Source: Siphonodentalium dalli
Lineage: Eukaryota; Mollusca; Scaphopoda; Gadilida; Siphonodentaliidae
Direction: 5' to 3'
Length of the DNA: 64,000 nucleotides
Assembly: GCA_032622095.1 (NCBI GenBank)
Contig: CP136061.1
Coordinates: forward strand, 83,982,324 to 84,046,323
Shown here piece after piece: positions 1-10,039 of the stretch. The notes under the pieces were generated by a model. That model saw nothing but the letters and a program-made list of their open reading frames with translations. It was not told the DNA's origin and did no database searches. The position numbers were made by a program, and so were the translations under genes. How positions within the stretch are numbered: position 1 is the stretch's first letter; each line of letters opens with the position of its first letter.

Positions 1-536
1 ACATGTATACGTGTGTTTGTGTCTAATATGGTAGATCGTGCAAAAGTTATAATGTACTGGCTGATGAGCCCGACTTCGTCTGGGCTATTTATGGATTTCT
101 TTGTGATCGCCTCCGTCTGAGCAGGTTATACAGCATCTGGTCAAACTATTGTTCGATCAGTCCAGAAACATTCCTATATGAGCGTTTGTGAGCGAGATCA
201 AGGTCAAAGTCAAGGACACGGTCGCATGTGAAATTGGACCCGCCCATATTGTTCCCTGAATTAAAGTAGGCCTACATACCACAGTTTTCGAGTCTATAAA
301 ATACATACATACATAGACAGACAGACGTACATAAGTTCCAAAATATAATAGATATATGCACGATTATCCATGCAGTGATTTCTTTTTTCTTTTGCCAAAT
401 TGACATCAAATCGGTCCGTGGAATCGGGAAACTTAAGAAACTAATGTACTGTTCAGTTGGTCTTTAATAATGTCTACAAACTATGCACAAAATATATTTC
501 TGAGAAATGTAGAAGGCGACTAGATAATGAGAGCGT
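1..536. other. Intergenic, no gene seen
   Basis: I see no coding region, RNA gene or long repeat here. The only structure is a short tetranucleotide tract of ACAT and ACAG units at about 301-332. The segment lies 3' of the fucosyltransferase exon and may include its 3' untranslated region. Confidence 0.5.
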
Positions 537-1471
537 TCAATCCATGGCTATCCATTGCGGCATAAAGTAATCACTCATGTCCGCGCTGTACTGTTTTCTG
601 AGATCCGAGCCTTCTCTCGCAGGATGCTTATAGTAAATAACTGTCCCGGTTGACAGCCATCCAGTCCACCAACCAAACGAACCAACAGATAGTATGAGAT
701 GATCACAGGTCGCGAGTAATGAAAAGTCCATTATTTTTGTAGATTCTTCGTGCAACATTACATCGCTATGCACTGTTAACAAACGAGCATAGGCCAAGTC
801 GTTACTGCAAATTATAAAAATAACGTTTTTGAATTTTCTCCTGAAGAATTTCATGGCCTTTTCAAAGTATGTTATACTGGGAAGTTGATAACCAAATGAT
901 GCATAGTTATCCTCTAGCATGTCTCCACGTCGTATATGTATTCCAACAGTAACAAGAGAATTTATCTGTGATGCAGTGTGTGACTTTGAAATATATAATT
1001 CCTTTAGTCTTGACATTCGTTCCAAGACTGATTCTCTCACAAAATCAGAAAATTGCAGTTTTATCCTCATTTCCCTTTCAACTCCCTTAAAATAACTCCA
1101 AGACTGTAAGTAATCTTGCACATGGACTGATGGAAGAGCTTTTATATCCTCAAACTGCTTGTCATAACCTGAATTTATTTTTTCTGTTCTGTAACACATC
1201 GTGGTGAAATAACATGGTAGTGGGCTATATTTAACATTTATATGATGAAATATTTCAACAAGCTCCTGAAATTCCGCAAGGTTTCCCGTGACACGTAAAG
1301 ACAAGTTGTTACGACTTGCAATACCGACTGCACTAGCGTACATAAATAGACGATTACCAAGTCCTCCATGTAGTTTCACACAAACAGAGCCTCTCAAATC
1401 AAAGCCTCGAATTAGAGAGTAAATCAGAACTGTATACAGCAGCAGCCACACCAGAAACTTCGTTTTGAAAA
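537..1471 (-). CDS. GT11 alpha-1,2-fucosyltransferase-like, terminal exon
   Basis: The family transfers fucose from GDP-fucose to galactose on glycans in the Golgi as type II membrane proteins. Counting from position 1451, residues 1-14 are hydrophobic (WLLLYTVLIYSLI) and fit a signal anchor. HGGLGNRLF lies at 28-36, the GDP-fucose-binding motif HIRRGD at 172-177, and CDHLILSVGSFGWWTGWL, the third GT11 motif, near 249-266. The catalytic domain is uninterrupted and ends at a TGA at 537-539. About 300 residues is near the usual length. No in-frame ATG precedes the domain. The frame runs upstream to a stop, but a good acceptor (TTACTTTCAG) ends at 1472, so the exon probably starts at 1471 and the initiator lies in an exon further right that I could not identify. 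The exact acceptor glycan cannot be inferred. Confidence 0.85.
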
Positions 1472-1522
1472 CTGAAAGTAATTGAAAAGTTTGGTTACGT
1501 TGGGTAGGGTCACAGTCAGGTA

Positions 1523-1886
1523 AATAGTGTGTCTGTCATTTGCAGAATGAGGTCCTTAGAGGGTTAATTTAGTGATGCTACCGCACACAACGGGCTAGCA
1601 TCACCAAACTCACCCACTTGGGACCTAATTTTCTGCTTAGGCCTCATCTTCTGGGAGTTATTGTCTCAAATTAACATTGTTTCGGTGACTTCTTCCCTTC
1701 TGTTCAGTTTATATATCCACTAATTTGCAAAAGATAAAATGCATAATCGAGGTGAATAATGGGTGAATATCACCAACTTCAACTGGGTAACATCAAACTG
1801 ATCCTAGTTCTCCCATAGCAGTTGAGCCTAAGCAGAATGAGGTCCCCAGGGGGTGAATTTGGTTATGCTAGCCCGCCGTGCGAAAC
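1523..1886. mobile_element. hAT-like dumbbell MITE, copy 1, degenerate
   Basis: The left end carries the family word TGTGTCTGTCATTTGC followed by AGAATGAGGTCC, then a hairpin around CTAGCATCACCAAA. A core and a second AGAATGAGGTCCCCAG hairpin module follow near 1835. The right terminal sequence is missing, so this copy is truncated or decayed and no target duplication is visible. Better copies are at 4351, 8907, 36371 and 60952. Confidence 0.65.
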
Positions 1887-2082
1887 TCAGCAACTGCCTA
1901 AGTTTCTATTTCATTGAAGTAAATGTATATTTCAATAACATAGTTTCGTCTCAACGTTGATATAATATTACTCGGTGAATGGACAAAAATGCTATCTAGC
2001 TGTCATTGTCTGTCACTGTTTGACTCTCATATATGTTTATTTGAGCCTACTCAATGTTGAATATGCCTTGTCACTGAGTCGC

Positions 2083-2270
2083 GACCATATTTTATCCATC
2101 CAGCCCCGTTCCGTTTTTTTTTCTACAGGTCAAAGTTCTGGAGCAGCATTCCATATACGGAGCTTTTGAATATCCATTAATTCCATATATGGAATGCTAC
2201 TCCAGACATGGAGTGACATGTCACACTAAAAAAAGGAACCGTCTGGATGGACCCAATATGGCCCTGACAA
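2083..2270. mobile_element. Foldback element
   Basis: Imperfect inverted arms surround a centre near 2170. The left arm contains CCATATTTTATCCATCCAG and GGAGCAGCATTCCATAT; the right arm contains ATATGGAATGCTACTCC and CTGGATGGACCCAATATGG. No coding potential is seen. It is a small non-autonomous inverted-repeat element or the remnant of one. Confidence 0.55.
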
Positions 2271-2591
2271 GGTGTATAGACTTGTTGCTGGGGCACAGTC
2301 CGTAAAATCAATGCTGATCCATTATCTTTGACATACGACCAATCACGCATTTTTATATTTTCCAAAGAAATGTTAGGTGCAAACAACTAGTTTTACTTTT
2401 CTTTGTCAATGAGTTCTGCCCCTTGATTTGCACACAAAAACGCCAACTGACACCCATTTTTACGAAATTTTCAACCCAAAAGTAGACCACGATAGAGTGA
2501 ATGTCAGTAAATAATCCCACGAAGAAACACAGGTAGCTGACCAGCTGCCCCAACCCTGTTGCTAACAGTGAGATCCTTCTAAGTGATTGAA

Positions 2592-3056
2592 ATATGTGAC
2601 CCGCCATATCAAATCCAGTCGTAAGTCGGGATTTTTTTTACCCTGTGCCAATGCATTCTCTTATATATGCGAGTCGACCATGGGTCGCCTCGCATATATA
2701 AGAGAATGCATTGGCCTAACAATTTTTTTAAATTTTAATAATTTTTTCTTGTATTCTTTAACAATTTTATAATTTCACCCATACAGAGCCCCAGACAAAC
2801 ATGAGCAGACAACACTCTTCTATATGGTTCTATATATGTTTGGGGCTCCCTGCAGGGTAATGGATGTTTTTTATTTTATGTCCTAAAAATTGTAAGAAAC
2901 ATTTATTTTTTTAAAATGATAAAAAATTGTTAGGCCAATGCATTCTCTTATATATGCGAGGCAACCTATGGTCGACTCGCATATATAAGAGAATGCATTG
3001 GCACAGGGTACACAAAATCCAGACTTACGACTGGATTTGATATGGCGGGTCACATA
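2592..3056. mobile_element. Palindrome-ended dumbbell element, copy P1
   Basis: The outer inverted repeat is TGTGACCCGCCATATC with AAATCCAGTCGTAAG at both ends, probably flanked by TA. Inside each end lies a near-perfect 69-bp palindrome (2647-2715 and 2934-3002) whose arms read GCCAATGCATTCTCTTATAT and which turns around a short GTCGAC loop region. The AT-rich core holds inverted GGGGCTC words and oligo-T. Each terminus can therefore fold on itself and the two termini can also pair with each other. Confidence 0.75.
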
Positions 3057-3309
3057 TATGCATTATATTTAGCCTCTCAGACAAAGGCATAAGAAACTTC
3101 AGCCTAAAATATATTTGATGAGGAAGTAAGATGTCATGGTATGACTTGCTGAAACGGGAACTTTATTCAGCATCGGAGGGCTTGCGGCTCCTTTGTGCAT
3201 TAGGGGCATATGACCCATGTGTGCGCTTCGGGCACATAACAGACATATCCTACTCTTTTCTATATATATTGATAATATTATTATGCTACCTCAATATATT
3301 GGGCAAATA

Positions 3310-3780
3310 GGTTCATATTGGACTAATCCAGTCGTAAGTCGGGATTTTTTTACCCTGTGCCAATGCATTCTCTTATATATGCGAGTCGACCATAGGTCGC
3401 CTCGCATATATAAGAGAATGCATTGGCCTAACAATTTTTTATCATTTTTTTAAAATAAATGTTTCTTACAATTTTTAGGACATAAAATAAAAAACATCCA
3501 TTACCCTGCAGGGAGCCCCACACATATAAGAGTGTCGTCTGCTCATGTTTGTCTGGGGCTCTGTATGGGTGAAATTATAAAATTGTTAAAGAATATAAGA
3601 AAATATTATTAAAATTGTAAAAAATTGTTAGGCCAATGCATTCTCTTATATATGCGAGGCGACCTATGATCGACTCGCATATATAAGAGAATGCATTGGC
3701 ACAGGGTATTATCGATAATAGATCGTTGTTATCACCGGATATTGGACCTAAATATTGACATTGGTTCATATTGGACTAAT
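3310..3780. mobile_element. Palindrome-ended dumbbell element, copy P2, mosaic
   Basis: It has the same paired 69-bp palindromes (3359-3427 and 3632-3700) around a related core in inverted order. The left flank retains CCAGTCGTAAGTCGGG. The right flank instead holds TATCGATAATAGATCG, which also occurs inside the TTAA element at 4713-5312. The 18-bp word GGTTCATATTGGACTAAT lies at both 3310-3327 and 3763-3780 as a direct repeat. Confidence 0.65.
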
Positions 3781-4342
3781 TTGGTTCTGATAATAAGCCC
3801 ACAGTGGATTTATACCCGTTATTCTGTTGGATGGCGTGGGCCACAGTGAAAACAGATTATAAAGAGCGTACATCTGGTGCTGAAATAGGCCCATAGTAAG
3901 CCTTTTTTATTTATTTTTTATTTAATTAAATGTGTTTAAATCAAAATTTTGAAAAACTAACGCCGTTATAACCTCCGCTAGGGTACCCCCGAGTCACCAC
4001 ACTAAATTTGGTTGAAATCGGACCAGCAGTCTGTGAGAAAAATCCAGACAGACAGACGGATGGACAGATCCTACTCTATTATATATATATATAGATATTA
4101 CTACATTATTCAAGTTTGCCTATCAACGAAATTCATGTTAGCATTCAATGTGACCATCCTGATAAAAGAAAATGATTTTTTTTAACCAGCGACTGGTGTA
4201 AAAGGCTTAGAGGGCAGATGATATTTGTACATAATTTTGTTATAAAGTTACTTTGTTAACAGTAGGTGTCACATTTTTTCATTCAATATGGGTTTGTGTG
4301 CAATGCATCCATACCTGTGGGTATGTCAGGACTCTATACATT
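3781..4342. other. Intergenic, repeat tail only
   Basis: No gene is seen. Near 4048-4072 the sequence CAGACAGACAGACGG followed by ATGGACAG, then a TA-rich run, resembles the end of a dispersed invertebrate repeat. The rest is AT-rich and featureless. Confidence 0.45.
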
Positions 4343-4350
4343 CTTATTGA

Positions 4351-4604
4351 CAAGCCTTGAAATATTGTGTCTGTCATTTGCAGAATGAGGTCCCCAGAGA
4401 GTGAATTTAGTTATGCTACCCTGCATAGCGGGCTATCATCGCCAAATTCACCCTCTGGGGACCTCATTATGCTTACACCTCAGCAGAATGAGGTTCCCAG
4501 CGGGTGAATTTGGTGATGCTAGCCCACCGTGCAGAGTAGCATCGCTAAATTCACCCTCTGTGGACCTCATTCTGCAAATGACAGACACACTATTTCAAGG
4601 CATG
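4351..4604. mobile_element. hAT-like MITE, copy 2, internally deleted
   Basis: The terminal inverted repeats read CAAGCCTTGAAATA and, on the other strand, CATGCCTTGAAATA, continuing into TGTCTGTCATTTGCAGAATG. They are flanked by the perfect 8-bp duplication CTTATTGA (4343-4350 and 4605-4612). An 8-bp duplication with CA-starting ends is typical of the hAT superfamily. The two hairpin modules are present but the core between them is missing, compared with the copies at 36371 and 60952. Confidence 0.8.
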
Positions 4605-4712
4605 CTTATTGATTTGAATATCGACTAGTAGAAACAATGAGAAAAGATGAGACCTTGTTAGCCAATGCATGAAGTACATGATAATAGTTTTTTCTTAAAG
4701 TTGAATAACAGC

Positions 4713-5312
4713 TTAAAGGGGTACTGTACCCAAGATGTTGTTGTTGGTTTCTATAATCCCCGATTCGGAGAATAAGGTAACAACTTTTCCATTTTTTGAA
4801 AGTCTATTGAGTACGAAGTATTGTTACGGATGGCAAATTTACCGGAATGCAAAAATACAAATTGTCGTTGTCGAGTAATTTTTGTACAGTTTTCAACCAA
4901 ATTAATCAAATAAACATTAAATTATATGCTTAGCAGTCCCATATACTCATTTAAGTTAGTGTATGGTCACTAGTCAATGAGTGGCTTGGGTTTTCTCCCC
5001 GTATAAGCATAATGTTTCAAACGATCGTGTGTGCAATTGTTTTATTAATCCAGTATCCCTCAATTATAATTTGATTACGTTTTGTACACGGAAATTCCAA
5101 TTTTAAGAGACGCCATTTTATGGCTGGAGCCATAAAATCAATTTATATTAAATTATTAACTTTTAAATTATTAAATTTTAAGATAGCCTATTAACCTGAG
5201 CGTTTACAGAATACATCTTCGACTCAAATTACTTATATTTCTATATAGTATCGATAATAGATCGTTGTTATCACCGGGAATTTATTGAAAATGGCGTACA
5301 GTACCCCTTTAA
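4713..5312. mobile_element. TTAA-bounded MITE, AGGGGTACTGTAC family, copy 1
   Basis: It starts TTAAAGGGGTACTGTAC and ends GTACAGTACCCCTTTAA, so TTAA bounds both ends as in piggyBac-type insertion. It is non-coding, about 600 bp, and includes the word TATCGATAATAGATCG. A second copy in the opposite orientation lies at 50169-50759. Confidence 0.8.
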
Positions 5313-5349
5313 GGCTTACTGTACACTAAATCCGGCCATTTATGAAACC

Positions 5350-5620
5350 ATCTCATTTTATACGCAACAGAATATATGCAGCAAATGAATGAATTTGAGC
5401 CATGGATGAGTGCAAACTTTACTTGTCTGCTCTATGAACGATGCTAACAACATGGTAATTATAATGATAATGAATTTATGGCTGGTGTCATAAACTCATT
5501 TTCATTATAATTACCATGTTGATTGCGTTATTCATAGAGCACACGAGCGTATTTTGTACTCATCCATGGCTCAGATTCATTCATTTGTTGAATATATTCT
5601 GTTGCGTATAAAATGAGATA
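5350..5620. mobile_element. Foldback element
   Basis: Long imperfect arms: ATCTCATTTTATACGCAACA on the left is mirrored by TGTTGCGTATAAAATGAGAT on the right, and GAGCCATGGATGAGT is mirrored by ACTCATCCATGGCTC. The inner arm AACATGGTAATTATAATGA is also mirrored around about 5480. Non-coding. Its right edge abuts a truncated TTAA element. Confidence 0.7.
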
Positions 5621-5627
5621 TTAATTA

Positions 5628-5726
5628 ATAGACGCGTTTCTGGACATGGGTCTTTGATTCATATTTATTATTTCATACCCCGGAAACTATATAGATCATG
5701 TTGTGGAAGAGATAATCCACCTTTAA
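5628..5726. mobile_element. TTAA MITE, AAGATGG family, right-end fragment
   Basis: Only the terminal 100 bp remain, ending GATAATCCACCTTTAA. The final TTAA is shared with the start of the full copy that follows, so two copies lie end to end with one TTAA between them. Confidence 0.7.
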
Positions 5727-6224
5727 AGATGGATTATCTCTTTAAATAACAAATTTGAAATAGTTGCGTGGATATTAAATAATAAATATGAACTGGAGAC
5801 CCCTGTCCGGAAAGGCTTCTATCAATTAATATTGATTTTATTTCGAATAATTTATTGGGACCGTTTGTTTGTCTATTTTTAGAACAGACCATTCGAGTGA
5901 TACCATATAGCGATAGAGAGCATTAGGCTGTTCCTATGGCTATGTACCGAACGTAAAATGTCCCATATTGATTGATTGTATTGTTTTATTCCATAATTAT
6001 AAGCGATAATGAGTATAATTAATGTTTAATTGTGACAAAATTACACCAAAAAATTTCTGATCTCTGTTAATAGTAACCACTATTGTTCGTTAGCTGAACA
6101 ACCACACCTTTTTAGCCCAAAAATATTCGAAATAAAATGAATATTAAGCATTTCCGGATAGGAGTCTTCGATTCATATCGAATATTTTATAATATATGTT
6201 TACAAAGAGATAATCCACATTTAA
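5723..6224. mobile_element. TTAA MITE, AAGATGG family, copy A
   Basis: It starts TTAAAGATGGATTATCTC and ends GAGATAATCCACATTTAA. The interior shows the family words TAGTTGCGTGG, TTTTTAGAACAGACC and TTAGCTGAACAACCACACC. About 500 bp and non-coding. A short open frame that begins inside it (6137) is fortuitous. Confidence 0.8.
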
Positions 6225-6656
6225 CGTCCAATCAATCGGACGGAAGCCCCGACGAACAGATGGATTCGGATTATGACCATAGTCCTCCGAATATTTTGAG
6301 TGACAAAAATATGACGATTGTCAAAATGACCGGCTCAGTCGCTGCATGCTTGCTGATCATTATTTGATTGGCAGCTGTCAAACGGTCCACTGACTGAAAA
6401 CTAAGATTCACCTTGTAAACATGAATGTATCATGTATCTATGTGCCTTCTTTTCTGCAGGATCACCATAATCAGATAACTTCATTTTCACCACAGGATTC
6501 TTGACTTGGGCAAATCTAAACGCCATACAGTACTGTAAGTTAGTGGATGTAACAAAAGGAATCACGTCTCATTCAGTATATGTCTACCATAACATTAGTG
6601 GAAAATGGAACTTCATGGTGAAATATTGGTTACTGGTCCTGGAAAAGAACAGATTG
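6225..6656. other. Intergenic, no gene seen
   Basis: A stretch of open frame (about 6225-6366) lies next to the MITE but resembles nothing I recognise. No RNA gene or repeat is evident. Confidence 0.4.
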
Positions 6657-7097
6657 TTAATACTTTACCCAACAAAACGGCCAAAAACGCCCAAATAAAG
6701 TTTCAACAGCCTAAAATATCTTCGGTCTGTCTCAATAACACCATACAAATATGGATATCATTGGAACCGGTTCATTGACCACATTGTGATGGTTACAGTT
6801 ATGCCCTGTGCCAATGCATTCTCTTATATATGCGAGTCGACCATAGGTCGCCTCGCATATATAAGAGAATGCATTGGCCTAAAAAAAAAAACTTTTCTTA
6901 CATTCTTTAACAATTTTATAATTTTTTCTTACATTTTTAACAATTTTTATAATATTTTCTACATTCTTTGACAATTTTATCATTTTAATATGTGTTAAGC
7001 CAATGCATTCTCTTATATATGCGAGGCGACCTATGGTCGACTCGCATATATAAGAGAATGCATTGGCACAGGGCCGTTCTGTTGGGTAAAGGGTTAA
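6657..7097. mobile_element. TTAA-bounded element containing palindrome pair P3
   Basis: The outer ends read TTAATACTTTACCCAACA and, reversed, TTAACCCTTTACCCAACA, each continuing into RAACGGCC. TTAA bounds both sides. Inside are two 69-bp palindromes (6810-6878 and 6999-7067) flanked by CCCTGT/ACAGGG. The left flank between the outer end and the palindrome (GGTTCCAATGATATCC region) recurs inverted beside the copy at 37278, so the palindrome pair travels inside a larger repeat here. Confidence 0.6.
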
Positions 7098-8162
7098 TAC
7101 TTTGCTGCTATTTGTGATAATTAAAGGGGCCCAATACAATCGCAGTGGCCAAATATGCACAACATATACTCTAGTGTCCCGAATAAACATACATGTATGT
7201 TTATTTTTTGTCATGAAAATTGCCGCCCTGTATGAGCTTATTCCAGTCTATATGATTATTATTTTTTTCAATTTCAATCTGACATAATCGTATAAAAATT
7301 GCCAGCTGTGACAAGCTGTAGCTTTTTACTGACAAATTTACAAGCCACAGCTGGCAACAGCCAATTACGCATCCATGTCATGACACTCCATGACACTCCA
7401 TGATAGTGCCCATCTAAAGTTACCACTAGTAGTACATGTACCAGTAGTAATACTTACACATGTACCGGTATTGGTACTGGTAGATATTGAAAACTGGTTG
7501 TCATTGACTTTGAATTCAATTAGTTATTGGACACTCAAGTACCTGCAAATACAAAGGGAGGGTTGACAGATTGATAGTCAATGATTGGCTTGTTCGAATA
7601 TTGAGACATCTAAGAATTTGTCCGCCCTGTACTTCTATTCCGGTCTGTTCTATTATTGAAATTTGCCCAATCGTCCACCCTGTACTACTATTCCGGTCTG
7701 TTCTTCTATTCGGGACACTAGAGTACAAGTACAAGACTATAAATCCATAAGCACTTAAGAAGAACATGAAGATACAGATAAACTTTATTCTCATTTTCAT
7801 TATTGATAATTCACCAATATTGATATATCACATATTCAAACCAATGTTATGTAAACAAAACTGTTACAGTGATTTGTCCACAGACATCACTAACTAATTG
7901 TATAGTAAGTTAAAATATTTAATCTGAATATGATTTTCAGAATACTTTTCAATGCTTGGACATTTTCAAATGTTTACCATTGTGAGTTTTGTATCTTATT
8001 GAACTAATAGAACTTTTGCCGGTAATTCCACTGTAACAGTAATGTTTACATAACAATGGCTTTGACATCTCATTAATGGAGAGTTGATAATAATGAAAAT
8101 AAGAACAATAAGAAGTCAATCTATTTTTTCATAAATACATAGTTGATAGTTGTTTTACAGAC
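7098..8162. other. Intergenic, short direct repeats only
   Basis: No gene is seen. Near 7618-7704 a segment containing CCGCCCTGTACTTCTATTCC is repeated once in tandem with small changes. A short GACACTCCAT duplication lies at 7380-7400. The remainder is AT-rich. Confidence 0.45.
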
Positions 8163-8560
8163 TTAAAGATGGATTATCTCTTTAAATAACAAATTTTAAA
8201 TAGTTGCGTGGGTATAAAATAATAGATATGAACTGAAGACCCCAGACCGGAAAAGCTTCTATCAATTAATATTGATTATATTTCGAATATTAAATCGGGA
8301 CCATTTATGTGTCTATTTTTAGAACAGACCATTCGGATGATACCATATTGTGATATAGAGCACTGGGCTGTTCCTATGGCTACGCGCTGAAAGTCAAATG
8401 TCCAAGATTTATTGTTTGTATTGTTTTGTTGCACAGATATAAGCCATAATGAGTATAATTAACGTTTATTTGTGACAAAATTGTACAATAAAATTTCTGG
8501 TCTCTGTTAACAGTAACCACTATTGTTTGTTAGCTGAACAAACACACCTTTTTAGACCAG
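8163..8560. mobile_element. TTAA MITE, AAGATGG family, copy B, truncated
   Basis: It starts TTAAAGATGGATTATCTC and follows the family through TTTTTAGACCAGA, then stops without the right terminal repeat. About 100 bp of the right end is missing. Confidence 0.75.
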
Positions 8561-8622
8561 ACCCCGTTAGGTCATGTCGGATCACACACGTTCTTTGATA
8601 ATCTTGAATCATTCAAAACCAG

Positions 8623-8874
8623 TTATATTTTACTTATTTCAGCCAGAGAGCGAACCTCAGTGTTGTAATTCTGTATTTGCTGATACCAGAATTCAAAGGC
8701 AGATTGATTTGATTGGTTGTAAATAATGTGCGTGGGGGTAACATCTCGAGTTAGAGATGAAACATGCCAGTTGTATTCGCAACTTTCTCCTGAAGTACGG
8801 AAAACGCTATGTGCACAGATATCTTGTGATAATTCGTTGACTTTCGTGCTACTAGTAGTTAACGTTAGTGGCAT
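8623..8874 (-). CDS. Possible exon of an unrecognised protein
   Basis: An 83-codon frame starts with a true ATG at 8872-8874. The predicted peptide is not low-complexity and its composition is protein-like, including FEFWYQQIQNYNTEVRSL near the C-terminus. I cannot place it in a family. No clear splice donor or neighbouring exon was found. A hAT-like element sits just 5' of it. It could equally be a chance frame. Confidence 0.2.
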   Translation of the reverse strand: MPLTLTTSSTKVNELSQDICAHSVFRTSGESCEYNWHVSSLTRDVTPTHIIYNQSNQSAFEFWYQQIQNYNTEVRSLAEISKI

Positions 8875-8906
8875 TTAAAATGCTTGAGAAGGGTAGAACT
8901 GCAATC

Positions 8907-9126
8907 CCAAGCCTTGAAATAGTGTGTCTGTCATTTGCAGAATGAGGTCCCCATAGGGTGAATTTAGTGATGCTACCCCGCATAGCGGGCTAGCATCACC
9001 AAATTCACATTCTGAGGTTCCCAGAGGGTGAATTTGGTGATGCTAGCCCGCTATGCGGGGTAGCATCACTAAATTACCCTCTGGGGACCTCATTCTGCAA
9101 GTGACAGACACACTATTTCAAGGCTT
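8907..9126. mobile_element. hAT-like MITE, copy 3, internally deleted
   Basis: The ends read AAGCCTTGAAATAGTGTGTC on both strands. The flanks CTGCAATC (8899-8906) and CTACAATC (9127-9134) match at 7 of 8 bases, fitting an 8-bp target duplication. Two hairpin modules with AGAATGAGGTCCCCA and CTAGCATCACC are fused without the core. Confidence 0.75.
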
Positions 9127-9489
9127 CTACAATCCCATCTCAGTTCCGGTTTTACATCTGACAAGAATGAATCAGTTCGTGTTTTGCAGAAATATTGCTC
9201 CAAGATCGATGTTTAAAGGTTCAGTTTAAAAGTTCCACCACTTACGATGTACCATACGCGATAGTACCGTATGTTATTTCAGCCTCAGGATAATGTCTAT
9301 ATGATAATGTGAGAAGCGGCAGCACTTTGTCAGAGTAATAATGCCAGATTCTATCATTTAGGACTGGGATCATGATCCGTCGTAACACGCCAGAACTAGT
9401 TTCTACGACGTAAACCCACAGAAACAGAAAATGTGTAACCTACATGTAATTTAGATGCGATTTTGGGCATTTTTGCAGCATTGCATAAA
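9127..9489. other. Intergenic, no gene seen
   Basis: No coding, RNA or repeat signal was recognised in this stretch. Confidence 0.4.
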
Positions 9490-9959
9490 ACTTACCAGGT
9501 GGAGAGTATATTAGGGAACCTTATATTAGCTTATAAAGTCAAAACAATAACACGGGGGATATATTTCTTAGTGATTATCTGTTCCTTAATAATGTACTTC
9601 ACTATATGTGAAGATCCCAACTCGAAATTACATGTTTTTCTGTGACTTTTATGAGCCGATATCGCAATATAACATTGAATTAATTACCCAGGAAAAGTTC
9701 CATAATTGTAAGAAACGCAAAGCAAAATCGCTCACAAAGTCACTTAAATCGTGAAATTTCGAGTTGGGACCTTCACCTACAGTGAAGTACTGGTACATTA
9801 TTAAGAAAGAGATAATAACAAAGAAATATATTTCCTTTGTTATTTTTTCGATTGTATTAGGTTCCCTGTCAAAACTTAAAAAAGTTCTCAGGTTTTTTAC
9901 TGGTGGAATATGATCTCTACGGGCATTAGCCAAAGTATAGAGATCCATGGCATGATCTA
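9490..9959. mobile_element. Inverted-repeat MITE, TAGATCATGCC family, copy 1
   Basis: The two halves are inverted copies: TTCCTTAATAATGTACTTCA and CCCAACTCGAAATT on the left mirror AATTTCGAGTTGGGAC and AGTACTGGTACATTATTAAG on the right. The right end is GGCATGATCTA; the left end is degraded. A second copy, split by a retrotransposon, occupies 31304-31519 and 36024-36312 and shows the intact ends. Confidence 0.65.
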
Positions 9960-10039
9960 GGATAGGACAGGAGGGATCTCCACACCAACAGAAATTGTAC
10001 GGTCAAGGGCGCGCGTTTTGAGAAGCAGTCTTTCCTCTC

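Noticed and set aside
6137-6367. 76-codon frame on the plus strand
   Set aside because: It starts inside a MITE and its second half has no recognisable family.
9463-9948. Open frames of 60-99 codons in the inverted-repeat element
   Set aside because: The same text occurs inverted in both halves and in the copy at 31.3/36.2 kb, so this is MITE sequence.
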